Part shown: positions 57,846 through 64,000 of the stretch, one piece after another
Numbering within the stretch: the stretch's first letter is position 1
Layout of the letters: each line of letters opens with the position of its first letter
NCBI GenBank assembly: GCA_013146195.2
Contig: CM028377.1
Location: 161,460,302-161,524,301 of the forward strand
Direction of reading: 5' to 3'
DNA: 64,000 nucleotides
Origin: Codonopsis lanceolata
Lineage: Eukaryota; Streptophyta; Magnoliopsida; Asterales; Campanulaceae
Made by a program: the position numbers and the translations under genes
Notes under the pieces: model-generated
The model's database searches: none
The model's input: the letters and a program-made list of their open reading frames with translations, nothing else
What the model was told of the DNA's origin: nothing

Positions 57846-58970
57846 AATATGTACTCGACCTATGTTCAAGCACCCCATCACCCTTTCGTTCCGCCCCCTT
57901 TCCCAACACCCCCCCTCCCCTCAACAAACCCATTTGGCCATCCTTTCCACCAAATTCACCAAATTATCCTAAAAGTAGTAATATTACTTTTTGAAGTGCA
58001 CCAAAATATCAGGCCCGAACAGGTAAAAGTGTACTCCGAAATTATACTTAGAAGATTGGGCCGAAAGAAGGGCCCAAGCCCAATCCCATACTAAAGCACA
58101 GGAGGCCCAAAACCATATTTCTATAAATAGTAGGACAACATAACTATGAAAGGAGAGTGACTATTTTTCCCTCTCTATTGTATTCATTATTAAGATCACA
58201 CATTACAAATACTGATTATCACACCTGAGGGTTTGTGGGGACACCCTCACCCACTCACGGTGCTTTATTTTGCAGATAAAAACATGTCAGATATCCCACC
58301 GTGACGACCACCGTCGAACAACGACGCCGACGATCCCGACAACACATCACCTTCGGCACCCCGGACACGACACGACAAGATCACCACATTTTTGGCGTGA
58401 TCAGACCGGTAAAGAGTCCATGCAATGGGGAATCGAAACACGAAACCGACAACACCCTTAGTGCGCGGCCACTTAAAACCCGTGAGCGGGAACGGAGCAC
58501 CACGCTCCTGCGCCGCGGTAGCCGCCGTCCATCCACTCGCCGGCCTCCTTCCGATCACTCAGACTTGGCGTGTTTACGGGTCTTGAGCGAACAACTCTCG
58601 ATCTGTCAGGTGTATTATTTCCATCTGCTTGCCGACATTAACCTGCTATATCATGTTTTCCTGCCAACATTAACCTGCCAACATTATTACCTTCTTCCTG
58701 CCAACTTTAATACAATAGTCAAACATTGCATTTACTTTATATTTTCACCGTCACTTGCAGATGTCTCCCACTATGTCAAGTTTTCCTCCCATAAATGCCC
58801 TTCATTTTCTTTTGATATTACTCATACATTTAATGCATGCTAATTTGGGCAACAACAAATTAAATAATCACAAAGTGGTAATGGAAAACTACTGTCATGA
58901 TATAGCACATTAGTTATTAATAATTTCATTGTGTTGATTTAATATTATTTCATGATTAAATTAAGTTCGA
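57846..58970. other. promoter-like and GC-rich stretch, unassigned
   Basis: TTCTATAAATAGTAGGAC (58119) is a TATA-like element, followed by a leader and a TTTATTTTGCAG acceptor-like end (58275). A GC-rich part with basic, arginine-rich open frames in several phases follows (58300-58600). It resembles an LTR end plus retroelement leader, but no primer site or family could be recognised. 58600-58970 is AT-rich. Confidence 0.35.
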
Positions 58971-59035
58971 TTCATTGTAGGCAACTATTTGATAACTTTA
59001 TGTGATGACATATTCGATTCCTATTAATTGTCGAA

Positions 59036-59300
59036 CTAAAATTATTTGTCGAATTGAAATTAATTGCCGAACTAAAATTATTTGTCGAATTGAAATTATA
59101 TGCCGAGCCGAAATTATTCGCTGAACTGAAATTAGTTGTCGAATTGAAATTAATTGCCGAGCTGAAATTATTTGTCGAATTGAAATTAGTTGCCGAGCTG
59201 AAATTATTTTCCGAGCTGAAATTATTTGCCGAACTGAAATTATTTGTCGAATTGAAATTATATGCCGAGCTGAAATTCTTTAACAAGCTGAAATCATATG
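59036..59300 (+). repeat. 18-bp minisatellite (about 15 units)
   Basis: The unit is GAAATTATTTGCCGA(A/G)CT. Units alternate between GTCGAATT and GCCGAGCT endings. As 18 is divisible by three the plus strand reads an AELKLF repeat and the minus strand an asparagine/serine repeat. Both are products of periodicity. Confidence 0.9.
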
Positions 59301-60070
59301 CGGAGCAATAACATCACTTAATCGATTAGATGAAATATATATTACCTCGTCGGGTATGATTTATTGTACGCAACTATTTGATAATAGCATGCTTTAGCAC
59401 TCCCCGTAGCAAGTAAAAATATTTTCTTATAAATTTGACAACATTACTTTGATTAAATGTACACGGGCTCATTAGCCTCATCAATTTAAATATTATATTA
59501 TTTAACTTTTGTCGGCATAGCGTGACAATTAAATATGATTCAAGCTCGCCTACTTATAAAAAACATAACATGCAAATTGAAATAGATTTATGCCGAGCTA
59601 ACTACTTGCCCACCATACCAAACAGTTATAAAAAATTGCTCGCTTAGAGCTCGCAAATCGCTAGTTTCAATGTTACTAGCTCGAAATAGCATGTTTAGTC
59701 TACCTATCATATGTTAGTATGACGCATGCATTCTCTAAAGCTTCACACTCAAATACTTGCATCTTATAAATTCATCATATCTTCTAATAAGCGCGACGTG
59801 TCGCCGCAATGATTAATTTACTATTCTCACACAATAGGCCCATATTTAAATAATTTTATTTTATATGATCAATATGCTTGGACTATGACAAACATTGTAT
59901 GACAAAAATACTTGTGACAAAACTTGATTCTTGCCTATACAAAGATGCTCCTGAAACTTTCAGGTACAAAATACAAACGGGCATAGCCTTCGCAATCACG
60001 ATCAATAACATGAGTCGTTCCTCTACAAACTATTATGTGATTAGTTACAAGGGGGCTGGTACTGAGGGAC
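59301..60070. other. AT-rich stretch between tandem arrays
   Basis: No gene recognised. The sequence contains scattered GCTCG and GAGCTCG words like those of the flanking arrays. Confidence 0.4.
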
Positions 60071-60074
60071 CCAA

Positions 60075-60530
60075 GAGCTCGAGTCTCAGATTATGCTCGC
60101 GCTGCCGAGCTTCATATTATTATTATTCATGTGCCCGTGCACGCCACGCTCGCGCCAGAGCTCGAGTCTCAGATTATGCTCGCGCCGCCGAGCTTCATAT
60201 TATTATTATTCACGTGCCCGTGCACGCCACGCTCGCGCCAGAGCTCGAGTCTCAGATTATGCTCGCGCTGTCGAGATTCATATTATTATTATTCACGTGC
60301 CCGTACACGCCACGCTCGCACCAGAGCTCGACCTTCAGATTATGCTCGCGCCAATTCTGAGCTTCATATTATTATTATTTCACGTGCCCGTGCACGCCAC
60401 GCTTGCATACCTTCAGATTATGCTCGCGCCAAAGCCCAAGCCTTAGACTATTATTCACGTGCCCATGCACGCCACGCTCACGACAAAGCTCGAGCTTCAG
60501 ATTATGCTCGCGCTCAAGCCTGAGCCTCAA
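60075..60530 (+). repeat. 83-bp tandem repeat, about 5.5 units
   Basis: Units start GAGCTCGAGTCTCAGATTAT at 60075, 60158, 60241 and 60324, then become shorter and more diverged to about 60530. Each contains ATTATTATTATTCACGTGCC and TGCACGCCACGCTCG. Open frames here, rich in A, R and H, are artefacts of the repeat. Confidence 0.92.
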
Positions 60531-60629
60531 ATTATTATTTCTTGCATCCGAGCACACTTCACTCACGCCTATGCCTGAGCTGCGGATTATATTTCATACA
60601 TGTGCACGTCGAGCTTTACATTATGCTCC

Positions 60630-60835
60630 CTACTCGAGTTTACTCGGTGCTGAGCTCTACCTTGTCCTCCCGCTCGAGTCTACTCACGGTCGAGTTGTAC
60701 ACCGCGCCTACCTGCGCTTATGCTCCCCACTCGAGTTTACTCGGTGAGCTCTACCTTGTCCTCCGCGCCGAGTCTACTCGCGGCCGAAGTTACATCAGCG
60801 CCTACTGCGCTTATGCTCCCTACTCCAGTTTACAC
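60630..60835 (+). repeat. 95-bp tandem repeat, about 2 units
   Basis: Units begin CTCGAGTTTACTCGGTG at about 60633 and 60730, with a partial third at 60823. They contain GAGCTCTACCTTGTCCTCC and GCGCTTATGCTCC. Confidence 0.8.
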
Positions 60836-61160
60836 TCGGCATAACCTTCATATTGTGCTCCAGCTCGGCATCACAGTTACTCTCGGCACGAGCTTCTACG
60901 AGTGTTTAGCACGTTACGCTCCCCTAGCGTCCATCATGTTTTCATCAGCATTTGCGGCTACACTCGGCATGAGCTTCATATTGTGCTCCAGCCCAGCATC
61001 ACTACTACGCTCGGCACGAGCTTCTACGAGTGTTTAGCACATTATGCTCCGCTAGCGTCCATCATGCTTTCATCAGCATTTGCGGCTACACTCGGCATGA
61101 GCTTCATATTGTGCTCCAGCTCAGCATCACAGTTACTCTCGGCACGAGCTTCATATCGCA
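60836..61160 (+). repeat. 128-bp tandem repeat, about 2.5 units
   Basis: Units marked by TTCATATTGTGCTCCAGC at 60847, 60975 and 61103. Each contains GAGTGTTTAGCAC and TCAGCATTTGCGGCTACACT. Confidence 0.9.
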
Positions 61161-61184
61161 GTTCAAGGTCACTTTATTTGGGGT

Positions 61185-61440
61185 CTCTAATGCCTCATAC
61201 CTATTTACCTCCTCGCCAAGCCGAGGAGAGGCCAGGCTCTAATGCCTCATACCTATTTACCTCCTCGCCAAGCCGAGGAGAGGCCAGGCTCTAATGCCTC
61301 ATTCCTATTTACCTTCTCGCCAAGCCGAGGAGAGGCCAGGCTCTAATGCCTCATACCTATTTCCCTCATTGGGACGCCGAGGAGAGGCCAGGCACCTAGC
61401 GCCTCATGCATATCCTCCTCGAGAGGCCAGGCTCTAATGC
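61185..61440 (+). repeat. 52-bp tandem repeat, about 4-5 units
   Basis: Units start CTCTAATGCCTCATACC at 61185, 61237, 61289 and 61341. Each contains a foldback CCTCGCCAAGCCGAGG. The last unit is degenerate. Unit length exceeds that of CRISPR repeats, and units are contiguous without spacers. Confidence 0.92.
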
Positions 61441-61689
61441 CTCTAAATACCTATTGCATCCACATAAGCATTTCATACATATTTACAAGTTACTGAACAC
61501 ATGCATCCTCCATTCATCATTGCATAAACAAAAAAAACATGCTCCTCTTTCCTCTCTCAGTACCTTGCGGTTCAAGGTCACTTACGGTGCCTTGTGGTTT
61601 ATGGCCTTATGGCTCGAGCCTCTTAAAGGTCCTCGCCACACTGATTATAGATCTTATTATGGCCTTACGGCTCGATTCTCTGGAAGATC

Positions 61690-62057
61690 CTCATAGAAGA
61701 CACATCAAACCAGGCCTAACAGTAAGTTTACCTTGGCTCTGTTTTCCCCCCTGATTGCTCATAGAAGACACATCAAACCAGGCCTAACAGTAAGTTTCTG
61801 ACCCTTTTCTTCCTACTTTGTTCTTGGTTTTTCAGGGTTTGGTAAGGGTTTCTTGGTTTTTCCCTTTATTTATTTCTGGTAGGGTTTATGAGAGTAAAAT
61901 TGACCCTTAGGTAGAGATCGAGGAAAGAACCATGCGGTCTTGCTCGCTAGGCGGGCATGGCCCTTTGGTGTACCTAGACTTAGGAACTTTTTTCCCATTT
62001 TGCTTTATCGGTTATCCGGGCAAAAAATTGATTTTCCTTCCTCGATCTCCTTTGTAG
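61690..62057 (+). other. leader of second opposite-strand gene, with intron
   Basis: A 38-bp segment (CATAGAAGACACATCAAACC and following) occurs twice (61691, 61760), each ending in a donor-like CTAACAGTAAGTTT. The intron 61790-62057 ends TTTGTAG directly before the ATG, as in copy 1 at 34623. Within it, TTAGGTAGAGATCGAGGAA matches the same position of copy 1. Confidence 0.6.
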
Positions 62058-64000
62058 ATGTCTGATGTTTCGGGGAACGACCGTGAGGCCTTCAGCTACG
62101 CCGGGAAAAATGACTCTCTGAGTAGCGAGAAGACTGCCCCCGTTAACTATGAATCAGAAGAAGGAGAGGAGCCCATAGTCGAACCAGCTGGTCCCAGGCG
62201 CGTGGCTCCCCCAGTAGTTGATCTAGTCGATTCCTCCAGTGGGTAGGACTCTGGAGAGGAGAGTGTCACTGGCGGGTAAGGCCTCAAACAGCATGCAGCC
62301 GGTGTCTAATGTATGGTTGAGCAAGTACGGGCCGAGCAGGGAGAGGTGGCTGGGGAGGCCTCAGAGCATGACGAGGAAGATAACATACCTCTTGCCCAGT
62401 GCCTAAAGAAAACATGCCACACTCAAGTGGAAGCCACACTTGAGGATGATGCTGCTGATGAAGACGAGGAGCCCGACTGGTATGTGAATACTGATGAAAG
62501 TCGATATACTGTTCACTGGGCTTCGCTGGATACAGATGATAAAGTGAGGGTCTGGCTCACATCCCTCAGCGTTGACTCCGCTTACTATCGGGCAAGTAAG
62601 ATGGACGTGCCCAGCGGAGTGGAACTGTCCTGCGAGCAGGGGAACGAGCTCCTATTTTTTGCCGACTTCTTCCTGGTTAGACTACGCCTCCCGCTGGAGC
62701 CTTTCTTAGTAGATTTCTTGCTCGAGACCAAGGCTGTGCCTGTGACGATCTTTGAATGCTTGTTCGAGGCGATCCACGGTCTTCACGGTGGCATGTCGTC
62801 TTCTGGTTTGAGCCAGATATGTATTTGCTCCGCAAGCTGTTCATTTTTGCCCCGAGCACAGATGGGAGGATTGAAGTGAGGTCCAACTCAAACTTTTTGA
62901 GGCTGCTGTCCGATGTCCCTAGGAAGGTGGAGGCCTGGGATAGGAAGGACCTATTTATTGAATCCCGGGTTGGGTGTCCATTTGCGCCCACGACAACTAA
63001 TGAAATAAAAAATCCCAAGGTCTCCAAACAGGACTTCAGCTTGGGGGAGATTGCTCGCCTGGTGGCATTAAAGGCTGCTGTTGGGGTCGTCGAAGAGAAT
63101 GAGAAGCGCGTCGGCCAGCAATTTCTGCTCGATTGGAAAGAGCTGGTGTGTAATCTGCGCAATTTGTGTTTGGCCAGAGTAATGCGGGCGTAGTTCCTTG
63201 GGTGGAGCCCTCTAATCCATGTCCATAAGAATCCCCATCCGTAAGCGATTGCCACGGCGCATGTTCGACGCGAAGTGCATAAAATGTCAACTAAGTTAGG
63301 CCCTCAGTGTGAACCGGCCGGCCGCCGCTTATGAGACTGACCTGTAACGATTGTCCGCTAATTATGAACATGCTCCCATTTCTATTTTGATCAACCTTAA
63401 ATTTGTAGCAGTATTGATGGCTTTCTGTCATGTTTCAGGGATGAAGAACTTGGCGATGCTAAAAAGCAGGAAGAAGCAGGCTGATCAGCGGGCAGCCGAT
63501 CTGAAGGCCAACGAGTCTGTGGCCTTGCCCAAGGTGCCGTTTTGTCTGCCCGCGAAGAAAACCATGGCCACGGGCAGGGCCTCGAGTCCGGTTAAGAAGG
63601 TAACGGCGCCCAAAGTCATTGCCCTAACGCTAAAAGAGGTCGTTGTGGTCATCATTGATAAAGCCGCCAAGCCCCCGGTTGTCAACATCTCAGTGGTTCC
63701 CGCCACCAAGGATGCCAAGGCCACGGGGAAGAGAAAGAAGAATCTCTCTCCTCCTCCTGCTCAGAATGTTCGCCCACGCGGTTCGAGCTCTAATCCTATT
63801 ATTTCTGCCGACTCGCGCGAAGCGCGGGTGGCAACTTGAGAGGCGACCTGCACTGTTTCAAGATGCTTCCACCACCACGCCTCGAGCGTTGGTCAAAGAA
63901 ATTTCTAGGGATGCCCCATTACTGGGGGTATCAATTTGCATGCTCGCGAGAGCCCGGGGGGCCTGGTGGGCAAACGCATCATAAAGAGGGCCCTGCATGA
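62058..64000 (+). pseudogene. opposite-strand extra gene of a Tat element, copy 2, runs off window
   Basis: It starts MSDVSGNDREAFSYAGKNDS and continues with an acidic domain and LTSLSVDSAYYRASKMDVP. Without the solo LTR of copy 1 it reads directly into SGVELSCEQGNELLFFADFF and PLEPFLVDFLLETKAVP, the Transposase_28-like domain. A frame change near 62790 follows. Then come MYLLRKLFIFAP, FLRLLSDVPRKVEAWDRKD, VGVVEENEKRVGQQFLLDW, an intron with a TGTTTCAG acceptor (63438), GMKNLAMLKSRKKQ and the basic linker NISVVPATKDAKATGKRKK. A further exon (LVKEISRDAPLLG) begins near 63890. Stops at 62247 and 63191 show decay. The partner gypsy gag-pol should lie beyond 64000 on the minus strand. Confidence 0.72.

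Noticed and set aside
59878..61294. Several overlapping plus-strand frames of 100-160 codons as genes
   Set aside because: They are three phases of the 83-, 95- and 128-bp tandem repeats and share no codon bias or known domain.
61185..61440. CRISPR-like array
   Set aside because: Units are contiguous, 52 bp long and without unique spacers, in a plant nuclear context.

Overview
The window is repeat-dominated nuclear DNA of a flowering plant, probably a eudicot. The evidence is AT-rich intergenic sequence, plant LTR retrotransposons (Ty3/gypsy Tat-like and Ty1/copia SIRE-like), Mutator-like, hAT, Stowaway, CACTA and Helitron DNA transposons, a tRNA-derived SINE and one broken CYP71-type cytochrome P450 exon. 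I see no intact host gene, rRNA gene, tRNA gene or CRISPR array. A run of exactly 100 Ns (23868-23967) marks an assembly gap.

Layout. 1-890: an unidentified open frame and a SINE. 890-4166: repeat A, a composite 3.2-kb element with 34-codon tandem repeats, a coiled-coil-like fragment, two inverted fragments of a ubiquitin-conjugating enzyme gene, a G-rich tract and a TA microsatellite. 4.36-11.3 kb: Mutator-like (MULE) territory with a decayed transposase gene and a 1.6-kb non-autonomous MULE with a perfect 9-bp target duplication. 11.4-15.6 kb: the 5' half of a Tat-like gypsy element, cut inside its reverse-transcriptase gene by a SIRE-like copia element (15.6-23.9 kb) that runs into the gap. 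24-28.2 kb: LTR-like repeat B (inverted relative to its partner), a hAT MITE and the P450 exon. 29.4-32.1 kb: a MULE beside another MULE end, then a CACTA terminus with a transposase-like gene. 32.95-47.19 kb: a complete but decayed Tat-like gypsy element on the minus strand. It carries a multi-intron gene on the opposite strand, which is itself split by a 1.8-kb solo LTR. 47.19-50.35 kb: second, inverted copy of repeat A. 51.06-51.45 kb: mini-MULE. 52.4-57.3 kb: second copy of repeat B, interrupted by a 3.8-kb Helitron-like insertion whose empty site survives in the first copy. 58.97-61.44 kb: five successive families of tandem repeats. 61.7-64 kb: second copy of the antisense gene, running off the window.

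How the pieces relate. The window is a palimpsest of nested insertions, and several insertion events can be read to the base from target duplications or empty sites. The most biologically suggestive parts are three. First, the inverted duplication of a UBC27-like E2 gene fragment, present twice, is a natural source of hairpin RNA against a host gene. Second, the intron-containing opposite-strand gene of the Tat element has its own TATA box and a leader intron ending exactly at the ATG; it occurs twice and differs from the gag-pol module. Third, the codon-phased tandem repeat array of repeat A. Boundaries rest on visual alignment by eye; identities are approximate.
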